The translations under genes were made by a program, and so were the position numbers. This document shows positions 16,887 to 26,240 of a stretch of DNA of 64,000 bases, piece by piece. The notes beneath the pieces are model-generated. The model made no database searches. It was not told where the DNA came from and worked only from the letters and a program-made list of their open reading frames with translations. The DNA is from an uncultured Roseibium sp. (lineage in GTDB: Bacteria > Pseudomonadota > Alphaproteobacteria > Rhizobiales > Stappiaceae): the NCBI RefSeq assembly GCF_963675985.1, contig NZ_OY780958.1:2542001-2606000 (forward strand). The letters run 5' to 3'. Position 1 is the first letter of the stretch. Each line of letters starts with the position of its first letter.

Positions 16887-17891
16887 ATGAAACATTCCAT
16901 CACCTTTGTATTCGCCGCCGGCATCGTCGCCCTGTCGAGCCCGACACGGGCACAGACGACCGAGTGGACGCTGGCCTATCTTCCGGTCAAGGGGACGATC
17001 TACGAAGAAGTCGCCCTCGCGATTCCCGAGCGGATCGAGAAGGTCACGGACGGCCGTTTGAAAATCACCGCGAACTCGTCCCTGATGAAGGGCAACCGCT
17101 TTCTGGAGGGCGTGCGCGAAGGACTTGTGGCCATGACCCTGCCGCTGCCGGGCTACTACAGCGGCACGCAGCCGCTGTTCACCGTCCCGAGCCTGCCGGG
17201 GATTTCGGAAAGCTATGACGACCTGAAAGCGCTCATGGCCTCCGACTACGGCGACAAGGTGCGCGTAATCTATCACGACACCTACAATGCCACACAACTC
17301 ATGGGCACTGCCTTCTGCCCGCAGACGCTGTTCTCCACAAAGCCGATCACGATGGTCGAAGACTGGTCGGGCAAGAAGCTGCGCGTGAACAACAGGGGAA
17401 CCGGCCTGGTTGCGGCCGAACTCGGAGCAATCAGCGTTTCGCTGTCCGCCGGCGAAGTTCTGCCGGCCCTGGAGCGCGGCGTCATTGATGGCGTCATCAC
17501 CGACAGTTGCTGGGCCTATGGCGCCGGCTTCAGCACGGTGATCTCCAACGCGGCCGATTGGCCGATGGGCAGTGTGGTACCGACGCCGGTGCTGGTGAAC
17601 AACGATGCCTGGGCCTCCCTTCCGGAAGATCTCCGGGAAACCGTCGCTGCCGAGTTCCGAAAGATCGAATCGGACTTCGAAAACCGGTGGCGCGAGCGCG
17701 TGGCCGAGATGCCCGCCCTGTGGCGTGAAGCCGGTGTCGACTACATCAATGTCCCCGACGCGGAGATGGACAAGGTCTATTCCGAAGAGGTTCAGGCGCC
17801 GGTGCTGGCCGCATGGCGTGAGGACATGAAACGTGCGGGCCTCGATGCCGATGCGGTGCTGTCGAGCGCGAAAGCCGCTGTCGGGAACTGA
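16887..17891 (+). CDS. TRAP transporter substrate-binding protein, DctP type
   Basis: This 334-residue periplasmic binding protein has a signal peptide ending near residue 22 (PTRAQ). The mature part starts TTEWTLAYLPVKGTIYEE. The DctP block KPITMVEDWSGKKLRVNNRGTG near residue 155 contains the conserved arginine that usually binds a carboxylate, and GEVLPALERGVIDGVITD follows. The ATG at 16887 has GGGAGGA close upstream. It is the first gene of a TRAP-hydrolase-dehydrogenase operon, and its stop overlaps the permease start. Confidence 0.9.
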   Translation: MKHSITFVFAAGIVALSSPTRAQTTEWTLAYLPVKGTIYEEVALAIPERIEKVTDGRLKITANSSLMKGNRFLEGVREGLVAMTLPLPGYYSGTQPLFTVPSLPGISESYDDLKALMASDYGDKVRVIYHDTYNATQLMGTAFCPQTLFSTKPITMVEDWSGKKLRVNNRGTGLVAAELGAISVSLSAGEVLPALERGVIDGVITDSCWAYGAGFSTVISNAADWPMGSVVPTPVLVNNDAWASLPEDLRETVAAEFRKIESDFENRWRERVAEMPALWREAGVDYINVPDAEMDKVYSEEVQAPVLAAWREDMKRAGLDADAVLSSAKAAVGN

Positions 17892-19912
17892 TGATGACGA
17901 TTGCTGATGGCATGGTGTCGGGGGCGCATAAGCCCTCGACGGTCTCCGGCCTCGTGACCGCCGGCTCGCGCTTTCTGGCACTCTTCGCGGTTTTCGCGAT
18001 GCTGGCGAGCGTGAATTTCGAGGTGATCGGCCGGAGTTTCTTCGGTCATGCAACCATCTGGGTAACGGAAGTCTCCACCTATCTGGTGGTCGTCATTACC
18101 TTCGCCGGCACGGCCTTCGTCGCCGGCCGGGACGCCAATGTACGGGTGGACCTGCTGCTCAACCGGCTGTCGCCGGCCTTCCAGGCGACTGTCTCGAAAG
18201 CGCTGGCCTGGCTTTCGGTTTTCATCGCCCTTGTGGTTCTCTGGAAAGTCACCGGGTTCTGGGCCGAAAACTACGAAAGCGGCGCGCGAAGCTGGAGCCT
18301 TCTCAACACGCCGCTCTGGATTCCCCAGCTTTCGGCGGTCGTCGGTCTGAGCGGGCTGGTTGTGACCCTCGCCTTGTCTTCGGCTTCCCGTTCCCGTGCC
18401 TGGGGCTATGGTCCGGTCGCGGCCGCCTTGCTTTACGTTCTTCTCGACGGGGCCGGCCTCATTCCCGGCGGCCTGTCGCCACACCGGTCTATTCTGCTGC
18501 TTGGCGGCCTGACGGTTCTTGCCGCTGCTCTCTGCTCCGGCCGTTGCGCGGCCTCTGCCGTCGTCTTGCTGGCCGCACCGGCTGTCATAGTGTTCCTGGC
18601 AACGAAGGACATGACGCTCGCCTCGAAATCGGCTGGAATGATCCTTGTTCTATTCTTTCTGCTGTTCGCCGGTCTGCCGGTGGTCTTCAGCCTGTTTGCC
18701 ATCGGAATTTCCGCCATGCTGTTCTGGCTCCCGCCGATCAGCCTCAATTATATCGGCGAGCGGGCCTGGCAGGCGGTGAACACGTTTGAACTGGCGGCTA
18801 TTCCCATGTTCGTCATGATGGGAAGTGTGCTGGTGCGCAGCAATGCCTCCGGCGAAATGTTCGCGGCAACCCGCCTGGGCATGGGCCGCGTTCGGGGCGG
18901 GCTCGCCTATGCCTCCATCCTCGCCTCGGGGATATTCGCGGCGGTTTCCGGGTCGAGCCTTGCCACGGCCGCCACGATGGGGCGCGTCGCCGGACCGGAA
19001 ATGATGTCGGAAGGATACCGCCCGGAACTCGCCTATGGCGTTCTCGCCGCCGGGGGAACGCTCGGTATCCTGATCCCGCCAAGCATCGCCATGATCGTCT
19101 ACGGTCCGCTGGCCGGCGTGCCGGTGACCGAACTGTTCATGGCAGGTATCGTTCCGGGTCTTCTGATGATCGCGGCCTTCGCCCTGGTCGTGCTGGTCTG
19201 GACCATGGTCGACGGCGCGGCCGCACCTGCGGGCCAAGGCTATACGCTCCGCCAGAAGCTTGCCGCCTTCAAAGGGGTCATGCCCTTCCTCGTCCTCATG
19301 ATCCTGGTGCTCGGTTCCCTCTATGCCGGGGTCGCGACCCCGACGGAAGCCGGAGCGGTCGGTGTGCTGGGCGCCTTGGGCATCAGCCTCGCGCGCGGCA
19401 CCCTGACCTGGCGCGCCTTTATCGGCTCTCTGGAGGAAGCCGCTCTGGCCACGTCCTTCCTGCTGATGATCGCCGTCGGATCGTCGGTGATGGGGTTCGC
19501 GGTCGACTTTCTGTCCATGCCTCAGGAACTGGTGAATGTCGTCAAGCAGATGAACCTGTCGGACATCGGCCTCTTCGCGGCAATTGTCGTCCTGTTCCTG
19601 GTCCTCGGCATGTTCGTCGAACCGATCAGCATGGTGCTGATGACTCTACCGATCCTGCTACCGGTGATCACGGCAGCGGGATGGGATCCGCTGTGGTTCG
19701 GGATCGTCCTGGTCATGCTTGTCGAGATCGGCCTGATTACGCCTCCCGTGGGCATGATCCTCTATGTCCTGGCCGGCGTTTCGGAGCAGAAGGTTTCGCT
19801 GGGCACAATTTCGATCGGAACCCTGCCGTTCGTCGGAGCGTTTCTGGCCATGGTCTTCCTGTTATTTGCCGTCCCGGAGTTCATCACCTTCCTGCCGGAG
19901 ATGCTCAGATGA
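17891..19912 (+). CDS. Fused TRAP transporter permease (DctQ-DctM)
   Basis: This 673-residue integral membrane protein joins the small and large TRAP permeases. Residues about 1-170 match DctQ (four helices, with VTEVSTYLVVVITFAGTAF). After a hydrophobic linker region at about 170-240, residues 245-670 match DctM. Visible DctM motifs are AAVSGSSLATAATMGRVAGP, AAGGTLGILIPPSIAMIVYG and EIGLITPPVGMILYV. It moves its substrate with the DctP protein encoded upstream using an ion gradient, typically Na+. Confidence 0.92.
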   Translation: MMTIADGMVSGAHKPSTVSGLVTAGSRFLALFAVFAMLASVNFEVIGRSFFGHATIWVTEVSTYLVVVITFAGTAFVAGRDANVRVDLLLNRLSPAFQATVSKALAWLSVFIALVVLWKVTGFWAENYESGARSWSLLNTPLWIPQLSAVVGLSGLVVTLALSSASRSRAWGYGPVAAALLYVLLDGAGLIPGGLSPHRSILLLGGLTVLAAALCSGRCAASAVVLLAAPAVIVFLATKDMTLASKSAGMILVLFFLLFAGLPVVFSLFAIGISAMLFWLPPISLNYIGERAWQAVNTFELAAIPMFVMMGSVLVRSNASGEMFAATRLGMGRVRGGLAYASILASGIFAAVSGSSLATAATMGRVAGPEMMSEGYRPELAYGVLAAGGTLGILIPPSIAMIVYGPLAGVPVTELFMAGIVPGLLMIAAFALVVLVWTMVDGAAAPAGQGYTLRQKLAAFKGVMPFLVLMILVLGSLYAGVATPTEAGAVGVLGALGISLARGTLTWRAFIGSLEEAALATSFLLMIAVGSSVMGFAVDFLSMPQELVNVVKQMNLSDIGLFAAIVVLFLVLGMFVEPISMVLMTLPILLPVITAAGWDPLWFGIVLVMLVEIGLITPPVGMILYVLAGVSEQKVSLGTISIGTLPFVGAFLAMVFLLFAVPEFITFLPEMLR

Positions 19913-21066
19913 CCGATCAGACAAAGACGCCCTTCGACTGCCGCCCGGTCGAAGACTGGCTTGAGAGCGAGCGGGTGGCCGGCCGGTTGAGCGGCGGCGT
20001 CATGGAAATCCGTCAGGCGGGCGCGACCGTATTCTCCAGCACCTTCGGTACAAAGGACACCGAAGGAACACCGGTCACCGCCGATACCGCCTACTGGATC
20101 GCCTCCATGACCAAGCCGATCGTTTCGGTGGCGGCGATGAGGCTCGTCGAACAAGGGCACTTCGGCCTGAGCGACCCGGTCCGCGACTTCATTCCGGGCT
20201 TCGGCGAGAACGGCGTCCTGAGTGACGACGGCACCATTGTCGATGCCGTGAGGCCACCGGTGATCCGGGATCTGATGACCCATGTTTCCGGCGTCACCTA
20301 CGGCCAGTTCGGCAATGAGACCATCCATGGCCGTTACCTGGAGAAAAAGGTCTACGACTTCTTTTCAGACAATGCCCGAATGGCGGCACGTTTGTCCGAG
20401 TTGCCCCTGTTGCACCAGCCGGGCACGGTGTTCGAATACGGCATGTCGACGGACCTTCTCGGGCGTGTGATCGAAGTCGTGACCGGCACGGCGCTGGACC
20501 GCGCTCTGCGGGACCTCGTGCTCGATCCGCTTGCCATGGACGATACGGCGTTCCTTCCCGACCCGGTCAGGATCGCGGTCCTTCCGCCCTCCCCGACGCA
20601 ACGGGCCCTTGCCCCGCCTCTCACGCCCGAGCAGACGTGGTTCTCGGGCGGCGGCGGTCTGTGTTCGACGGTGCCCGATTACATGCGTTTTGCCGAGATG
20701 CTCCGGCAAGGCGGTGCCCTGGAGGACGTGCGCCTGCTGCGTTCGGAAACGTTGACCACCATGCTGCGGGACCAGCTTCCCGCGGATGTCGGCTACGGCT
20801 CCTACACCGGTGGCCTCGGCATCACCGCGCCCACACCTGAAAACGGCCTCGGGTTCGGACTCGGCTTCGCGGTCAGGACCGGACGACGCGACCATCTGCC
20901 CGGCGGTTTGGGAGAATTCCTGTGGCCGGGAGTGTCCGGCGCCAATTTCTGGGTGGACCCGGAAAACGATCTGATCACAGTGTTTCTGACCCATGCCCCG
21001 GAACACCGGGGGCAACACCGGATCGGTTTGCGAAACGCCGTTTATGCCGGACTGAAACAGGACTGA
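19909..21066 (+). CDS. Serine hydrolase of the beta-lactamase/class C esterase family
   Basis: This 385-residue protein has the S66-x-x-K69 catalytic motif (ASMTKP) and a likely tyrosine base in EYGMS near residue 180. The family includes esterases, amidases and DD-peptidases. No signal peptide is seen, so it is probably cytoplasmic and acts on an imported ester or amide. The ATG at 19909 overlaps the DctM stop. Together with the next gene it suggests that the TRAP substrate is hydrolysed and then oxidised. Confidence 0.85.
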   Translation: MTDQTKTPFDCRPVEDWLESERVAGRLSGGVMEIRQAGATVFSSTFGTKDTEGTPVTADTAYWIASMTKPIVSVAAMRLVEQGHFGLSDPVRDFIPGFGENGVLSDDGTIVDAVRPPVIRDLMTHVSGVTYGQFGNETIHGRYLEKKVYDFFSDNARMAARLSELPLLHQPGTVFEYGMSTDLLGRVIEVVTGTALDRALRDLVLDPLAMDDTAFLPDPVRIAVLPPSPTQRALAPPLTPEQTWFSGGGGLCSTVPDYMRFAEMLRQGGALEDVRLLRSETLTTMLRDQLPADVGYGSYTGGLGITAPTPENGLGFGLGFAVRTGRRDHLPGGLGEFLWPGVSGANFWVDPENDLITVFLTHAPEHRGQHRIGLRNAVYAGLKQD

Positions 21067-21070
21067 CACG

Positions 21071-21997
21071 ATGCTGTTTAAAAACACCGCCGTTCTGGGA
21101 GCAGGCACGATCGGCATGAGCTGGGCCGCGCTCTTCGCTGCAACCGGCCGAGGAGTTGCCGTTTTCGATCCGTCTCCGGACACAGAGACCCGCGTCCTGT
21201 CGCTGATCGAACATGTTGCGGAAACGCTCGACGCCCTGGGTTTCGACCATGCCGGCGATACCGGCAAAATCCGCTTCACCGGCGATGCGGCGGATGCCGT
21301 CAAGGGCGCGGACTTTATTCAGGAGAACGTTCCCGAACGGCTGGACGTCAAACACCGGCTCTTTCGCCAGATCGAACCCGAACTGGGCGACAACGCCATC
21401 ATTGGCAGCTCGACCTCTGGGCTGAGGCTATCCGAAATGCAGGATGGATTTGCCGACCCCGGCCGCTTCATTCTCGCCCACCCGTTCAACCCGCCCCATC
21501 TCATTCCCCTGGTGGAGCTGATGGGCAACGAGCGGACGGCCAACGGCGTTCTGGACACGGCCCAGGATTTCTATGAAAGCATGGGCAAGGTCTGTGTCCG
21601 CCTGCGTAAGGAGGTTCCCGGGCATATCGCCAACCGACTGCAGGCAGCAATCTGGCGCGAGGCGATCCATCTGGCCGTCGAGGGGGTTGCCAGTGTCGAG
21701 GACATCGACAAGGCCGTCGCTTTCGGACCCGGCCTTCGCTGGGCCGCCATGGGACCCAACAGCCTGTTCCATCTGGGAGGCGGTCCCGGCGGCATCCGGG
21801 CCTTCTGCGATCACCTGGGCGAACCAATTCAAGGCTGGTGGGAAGATCTCGGCAAGCCTCAACTTACCCCAGATGTCATCGACACCCTGGAGAAGGGGGT
21901 CGATGACATGATGCAGGGTGCTTCTCTTCAGGATCTCGCGACCAGACGAGATCGTCTGATCCTGAATTATCTTCTGGCGAGAGCCCGATCGTCGTGA
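21071..21997 (+). CDS. 3-hydroxyacyl-CoA dehydrogenase family protein, carnitine 3-dehydrogenase-like
   Basis: This 308-residue NAD-dependent dehydrogenase has the Rossmann motif GAGTIGMSWAALFA near residue 10 and the catalytic-region block HPFNPPHLIPLVEL near 137. The C-terminal block GPGLRWAAMGP resembles carnitine 3-dehydrogenases and lambda-crystallin/L-gulonate dehydrogenases more than FadB-type enzymes. It therefore probably oxidises a free 3-hydroxy acid and not a CoA ester; this is inference from resemblance. It is the last gene of the TRAP operon, converging with vanB 5 bases away. Confidence 0.8.
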   Translation: MLFKNTAVLGAGTIGMSWAALFAATGRGVAVFDPSPDTETRVLSLIEHVAETLDALGFDHAGDTGKIRFTGDAADAVKGADFIQENVPERLDVKHRLFRQIEPELGDNAIIGSSTSGLRLSEMQDGFADPGRFILAHPFNPPHLIPLVELMGNERTANGVLDTAQDFYESMGKVCVRLRKEVPGHIANRLQAAIWREAIHLAVEGVASVEDIDKAVAFGPGLRWAAMGPNSLFHLGGGPGGIRAFCDHLGEPIQGWWEDLGKPQLTPDVIDTLEKGVDDMMQGASLQDLATRRDRLILNYLLARARSS

Positions 21998-22001
21998 TCG
22001 C

Positions 22002-22970
22002 TTAGGCGCGGTAGCCGATATCGATGACGGCGTGGCCTTCGGTCAGGCGCGAGACACAGCTGCACATCTTGCGGCTCTCGCGCTTTTCCTCTTCGGAGAA
22101 GAAAACGTCACGGTGGTCCACATCGGCGTCGGCTTCGACGATATCGACCGCGCAGAGGCCGCACTCGCCGCGCTGGCAATCATAAATCATCTCGACCCCG
22201 GCGTCGGTCAGGGCCGCCAGCAGCGTCTTGTCCGGCGGCACGGTCACCGTGATGTTCTTGTTGAGGACATCGACCTGGAAGGTGTTTTCGGCAAACTTTC
22301 CATTGTCACCGAAGACCTCGTAGCGCAGGCGGCTGACCGGACGACCGGATGCCGCCCAGGCCGCCTTGACGGCTTCGAGCATGCCCAGCGGCCCGCAGAC
22401 ATAAAGCTCGCCATCGGCGGGAAGGGTTGCGATTTCCCGTTCCAGATCGATGTGCTGACCGTCATCGGAGCAATAAAGCGACAGGCTTTCGCCGAGGACC
22501 TCCGAAAGCTCGTCGACGAACGGCATCGCGGCGCGGTTCTTTGCGGCGTAGTGCATCCGCACCGTCGCGCCCTGCTTCGCCAATGCCTTGGCCATGCCGT
22601 AAATCGGTGTCACGCCAATCCCGCCGGCGAGCAGCAGGTATTCGCTGGCCCGCCAGGACAGTTCGAACCGGTTTTCCGGCACCGTGACTTCGACGTCCAT
22701 CCCCGGCTCAAGGGTAAAGATATACTTCGATCCGCCGCGGCTTTGTTCGTGCAGCTTCACCGCGATCGAAAGCCGGCCCTGACCGGCAGGAAGGCAGGTG
22801 TAAGTTCTGATCGCCGGCTTTCCGCCGATCGTCACCTTGATGTTGGTGTGCGAGCCCGCATCGAAGGCAGGCAAACCGCCCTCGACATCGAACACCAGCC
22901 GGCGTACGTCGCTCGCCACGTCCGTCACGGACGCGACCCGGGCCTTGCGCCAATCAATGAGATTCTTCAT
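22002..22970 (-). CDS. vanB: Vanillate O-demethylase reductase subunit (VanB)
   Basis: This 322-residue PDR/VanB-type reductase passes electrons from NAD(P)H to the Rieske oxygenase VanA. The flavin domain comes first (RTYTCLPAG near residue 75), then the NAD domain (LLAGGIGVTPIYGMAKAL). A C-terminal plant-type [2Fe-2S] domain has YDCQRGECGLCAVDI and a further cysteine in the C-terminal KMCSCVSR. It follows vanA by 23 bases in one operon. Confidence 0.9.
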   Translation of the reverse strand: MKNLIDWRKARVASVTDVASDVRRLVFDVEGGLPAFDAGSHTNIKVTIGGKPAIRTYTCLPAGQGRLSIAVKLHEQSRGGSKYIFTLEPGMDVEVTVPENRFELSWRASEYLLLAGGIGVTPIYGMAKALAKQGATVRMHYAAKNRAAMPFVDELSEVLGESLSLYCSDDGQHIDLEREIATLPADGELYVCGPLGMLEAVKAAWAASGRPVSRLRYEVFGDNGKFAENTFQVDVLNKNITVTVPPDKTLLAALTDAGVEMIYDCQRGECGLCAVDIVEADADVDHRDVFFSEEEKRESRKMCSCVSRLTEGHAVIDIGYRA

Positions 22971-22993
22971 CGCTCTCCCTCGTATCCAGGGCC

Positions 22994-24040
22994 TTACTCG
23001 GCCGCGACCCTAACCGCCTGCTCTTCATCGATCATTCGATCGATCAGCCTGCGGGCCCACATGGAACCGGAATCGATGTTGAGATTGTAGAAGATGTGAT
23101 CGGGGTTCTCCTCGATCGCCTTCTGCTGGGCCTCGAGAACCGCCTCATCTTCCCGGAACACGCCAGACACGCCTTCGCGCAACTGATGGGTGCGGGCCTG
23201 GTTCTTCAGGTCGTAGTTGCGGGCAAAGGCCCAGAAATAGTGGCAAGTCGTATCGGTCTCCGGCGTCATCGTGTTGAGCACCCGACCATCCACGCCTTTG
23301 GAGCGGTCGCCTTCCGGTGCGCCCGTCCCGGTCGGAGCGATACCGACCTCGATAACGATCGTGCTCGGCGCTTCGAAATTGATGATCTGCCAGCGGTCGA
23401 CATGATCTTTCTGGCCCAATTGAGCTGCCCAGAACGGGGGGGCCTCGATGTCGACCATCCAGCGGGTAACCTTCGCCTTGCGGTCGGTATGGGTAGTCTC
23501 GAACGGCGCTTCAGCGACGGCGCGATTGCCGATGGACGAGCCGTGGACGAAGGTCTCATGGGTCAGGTCCATCAGGTTATCGACCACGAGCCGGTAATCG
23601 CACTTGGCATGAATATGCTTGCCGTCGGCGGCCCAGTCGGGATCGTCGTTCCAGTGCATGTCCGGCACCTTGGACGGATCGGCCAGCGCCGGGTTGCCCG
23701 GCCAGACCCAGATGAAGCGATGCTTTTCGACGATCGGGTAACTTTTGACACAGGCTGACGGATTGATCGTTTCCTGCGACGGCATGTATACACACCGGCC
23801 GCTGTCGTCATATTCAAGCCCATGATACGGGCAGATGACATTGTCGCCGTTCAGTTCGCCACCGGACAGCGGAACGAGCCTGTGCCAGCAAGCATCGGCA
23901 AGAGCAACCGCCTCACCGTTCTCTTTCCTGTACAGAACCAAAGGCTTATTGCAGATTTTACGTGAAAGAAGCGAGCGCCCGACTTCAACGTCATAGGCAG
24001 CCGCGTACCAGGCATTCAGCGGGAAAGTCTGTCCGGTCAT
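22994..24040 (-). CDS. vanA: Vanillate O-demethylase oxygenase subunit (VanA)
   Basis: This 348-residue Rieske oxygenase converts vanillate to protocatechuate and formaldehyde. Syringate or 3-O-methylgallate are possible further substrates. The Rieske centre is C51-x-H53 and C70-x2-H73, and the iron site motif NLMDLTHETFVHGSSIG lies near residue 180. Length and sequence pattern (PLNAWYAAAYDVEVG start) match VanA. Two perfect ATGTATACAT boxes lie 40 and 58 bases upstream of the start, suggesting control by the GntR protein at 46575. The same island also carries ligM, a second O-demethylation route. Confidence 0.9.
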   Translation of the reverse strand: MTGQTFPLNAWYAAAYDVEVGRSLLSRKICNKPLVLYRKENGEAVALADACWHRLVPLSGGELNGDNVICPYHGLEYDDSGRCVYMPSQETINPSACVKSYPIVEKHRFIWVWPGNPALADPSKVPDMHWNDDPDWAADGKHIHAKCDYRLVVDNLMDLTHETFVHGSSIGNRAVAEAPFETTHTDRKAKVTRWMVDIEAPPFWAAQLGQKDHVDRWQIINFEAPSTIVIEVGIAPTGTGAPEGDRSKGVDGRVLNTMTPETDTTCHYFWAFARNYDLKNQARTHQLREGVSGVFREDEAVLEAQQKAIEENPDHIFYNLNIDSGSMWARRLIDRMIDEEQAVRVAAE

Positions 24041-24079
24041 ATCTCACCCTCCTCGACGCAACCCTTCAGTTACGCCCTC

Positions 24080-24107
24080 ATGTATACATTCCCTCTTATG
24101 TATACAT
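24080..24107. promoter_or_regulatory. Two ATGTATACAT operators upstream of vanA
   Basis: Perfect 10-bp palindromes lie at 24080-24089 and 24098-24107, 18 bp apart centre to centre. The same motif occurs upstream of ligM and, with one mismatch, of metF and gntR. In the 317-base gap between vanA and the TRAP permease I see only these sites and the terminator at 24208-24247. Confidence 0.7.
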
Positions 24108-24207
24108 TTCTACTTACGTAGAATCCAGAGCTTTCCGCTGCTCTTGTGAATTTTTCACCCCAAAATGAATACAATTCTCGAGTTCGGATCTGGATAATCG
24201 ACATCAA

Positions 24208-24247
24208 AACAGAAAAAGGGTGCAGATCACACCGATCTGTACCCTTT
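24208..24247 (-). terminator. Rho-independent terminator of the ech-marR-hydrolase-TRAP operon
   Basis: A 14-bp stem (AAAGGGTRCAGATC paired with its complement, one G-U pair) has a 5-base loop. On the minus strand it is followed by a T-rich run (TTTTTCTGTTTTG). It lies 110 bases past the stop of the large TRAP permease. Confidence 0.75.
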
Positions 24248-24357
24248 GCAATAATCTTTTATCTCATTGTTTATTATAGATATTTCATCCAGGACTAAGG
24301 CCAGAAGGACAAGGCATCGTCGCTCGATTTCGTGTATGCATTTCGACGGAAGGCCGG

Positions 24358-25662
24358 TCAATTCATCAGGGACGGCAGGTAGAGGACGAGACCGGGGAAC
24401 GCGATCACGATGGCCACGACCACCAGGTCGACGATCAGGAACGGAATCACGCCCTTGAAGATCTGCATCACGGTGACATATCGGGCCGCAACGTTCTTGA
24501 TGACGAACACGTTCATCCCGACCGGCGGGGTAATCATGCCGACCTCGAGAAGCTTGACCACCAGAACGCCGAACCAGACCAGGCTGATCGATTCCGCCTT
24601 CAGAATCGGCAGCAGCACCGGGAGGGTTACCAACATGGCGCCAAAGGGCTCCATGAACATGCCCAGCACGAAATAAAGCACGACGATGAGGAGCATCAGT
24701 TCCACATAGCTGAGATCGGCTCCATTGACCGCGCTCGCCAGAAAGCCCGTCAGTCCGGTCAGTCCGAGAAAGCGGGTGAACATGGCTGCCCCGACACCGA
24801 TAATGAACAGCGATGACGCGGTCATCAGCGTTTCGATCATCGACGTCTTGAAGAGGCCGAACGTCAGACGTTTCGTCAGAACCGAGATCAGGATCGACCC
24901 GAGTGCGCCGACCGCCCCCGCTTCCGTGGCCGTAAAAATGCCGGAAAACAGGCCACCGAAGACGATCAGCATCAGCACCAGCACCGGCCAGATCTCAAGC
25001 ACCGCCTTGCGCGTGTCGATATCATGGGCATCGAGCGGCCGCGGCGGCGCGATATCCGGCCTCAACCAGCAGGTCAGCAGCACGACGACCGAATAGGCGA
25101 TTGCGGTCAGAATGCCGATGGTAATGCCGCCGACGAAAACCTGGGTCACGGACGTTTCGGCAAAGACACCGTAGACGATCATCAGGATCGACGGCGGGAT
25201 CAGGGCTCCGATCGTCCCGCCCGCGGCGATCGATCCGCTGGCGAAACTGGCCGAATAGCCGGACTTGATCATTTCGGGGATCGCGATCCGGCCCATGGCG
25301 GCAGCCGTGGCGAGCGACGAGCCGCAGACGGCGGCAAAGCCCGAACAGGCAAAAATCGACGAGATAGCCAGAGCGCCCGGTATTCGGCGCAACACCGCCT
25401 TGGCGGCATCGAACAACCCTCCGGTCAGACCGGTGTGAAACGCGATGAAGCCCATCAGAAGGAACATCGGCACAGCGGACAGTGTCCAGTTGGACACGAA
25501 GGAGAACGGCGTCGAGGACAGGATGCCGATGGCGGGCGTGATACCCAGAAGCCAGGCAATGCCTGCCACGGGAACCGCGATCAGAGCAAGGGCGACAGGC
25601 ACCCGAAGCGCGAGCAGAAGGAACAGGACAAGGACGCCCACAAAGCCGGTTGCGACGCTCAT
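24358..25662 (-). CDS. TRAP transporter large permease, DctM type
   Basis: This 434-residue membrane protein has about 12 hydrophobic segments. DctM motifs are AAVCGSSLATAAAMGRIAIP, AAGGTIGALIPPSILMIVYG, ATEAGAVGALG and EVGMITPPVGMNVFV. The ATG at 25660-25662 overlaps the small-permease stop; the longer open frame upstream lies inside that gene. It is the last gene of the leftward operon that begins with ech, so the transporter probably imports hydroxycinnamates or related aromatic acids. Confidence 0.92.
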   Translation of the reverse strand: MSVATGFVGVLVLFLLLALRVPVALALIAVPVAGIAWLLGITPAIGILSSTPFSFVSNWTLSAVPMFLLMGFIAFHTGLTGGLFDAAKAVLRRIPGALAISSIFACSGFAAVCGSSLATAAAMGRIAIPEMIKSGYSASFASGSIAAGGTIGALIPPSILMIVYGVFAETSVTQVFVGGITIGILTAIAYSVVVLLTCWLRPDIAPPRPLDAHDIDTRKAVLEIWPVLVLMLIVFGGLFSGIFTATEAGAVGALGSILISVLTKRLTFGLFKTSMIETLMTASSLFIIGVGAAMFTRFLGLTGLTGFLASAVNGADLSYVELMLLIVVLYFVLGMFMEPFGAMLVTLPVLLPILKAESISLVWFGVLVVKLLEVGMITPPVGMNVFVIKNVAARYVTVMQIFKGVIPFLIVDLVVVAIVIAFPGLVLYLPSLMN

Positions 25663-26153
25663 TTCCTGGGCTCCTGCTTGGGTACGAATATGCGAACGGC
25701 CGTTGTCAGCGTTGCCAGGCCGAAGCCGAGCGGCACGAGGAAATAAGCCGGCCATGTGGGAACACGCAGGCTCTGCGCCAGCACGAACGTGCCCGTGTCG
25801 AAGTTTCTGAGCGCGGTCAACCAGGTCACCCAGGCGAGTGCGCCGTAGATGATGGTCGAGAACGCCGCCACAAACCGATTGGACCAGTAGAGCCCGCGCG
25901 GTCCCAGGAAGGATTCGATGACCTCGACCTGCACCATACCGCCGCCCCGTTCGACCCAGGCCAGGGGAATGAAGGCTGCCGCGATCATGTAGTAGTGGGT
26001 CACGATCTCATAGGTCGCCGGGATCGGCGCATTGACGGTGTTGCGCAACACAACGTCAGCCACGACATGAAGCATGAGCGTGATGATGGCGAGTGCGCCG
26101 ATCAGCGCAAGCAGCGTCAGAAGGCCGTCCTGCACGCGAAAAAGCAGGCGCAT
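25659..26153 (-). CDS. TRAP transporter small permease, DctQ type
   Basis: This protein of about 164 residues has four hydrophobic segments typical of DctQ (DGLLTLLALIGALAIITLML, then PATYEIVTHYYMIAAAFIPL). I prefer the ATG at 26153 because GAGG lies eight bases upstream. An in-frame ATG at 26186 would add 11 residues but has no good ribosome site. It overlaps the large permease gene by 4 bases. Confidence 0.87.
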   Translation of the reverse strand: MRLLFRVQDGLLTLLALIGALAIITLMLHVVADVVLRNTVNAPIPATYEIVTHYYMIAAAFIPLAWVERGGGMVQVEVIESFLGPRGLYWSNRFVAAFSTIIYGALAWVTWLTALRNFDTGTFVLAQSLRVPTWPAYFLVPLGFGLATLTTAVRIFVPKQEPRK

Positions 26154-26197
26154 CGGGTGATCCTCAGTTACCGGTAAATTTGTCATCCAGACACAGA

Positions 26198-26224
26198 ATA
26201 CCGGGGACGCATGGTCCCCGGTAT
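26198..26224 (-). other. Stem-loop after the TRAP binding-protein gene
   Basis: Arms ATACCGGGGAC and GTCCCCGGTAT pair over 11 bp with a 5-base loop, directly between dctP and dctQ. There is no U tract; a role in raising the binding-protein to permease ratio is likely. Confidence 0.55.
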
Positions 26225-26240
26225 CCGACAGGTCTAACGA

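Noticed and set aside
23785..23800. ATGTATACAC match inside vanA
   Set aside because: It encodes the VYM residues of the Rieske domain region and is far from any start, so it is probably chance.
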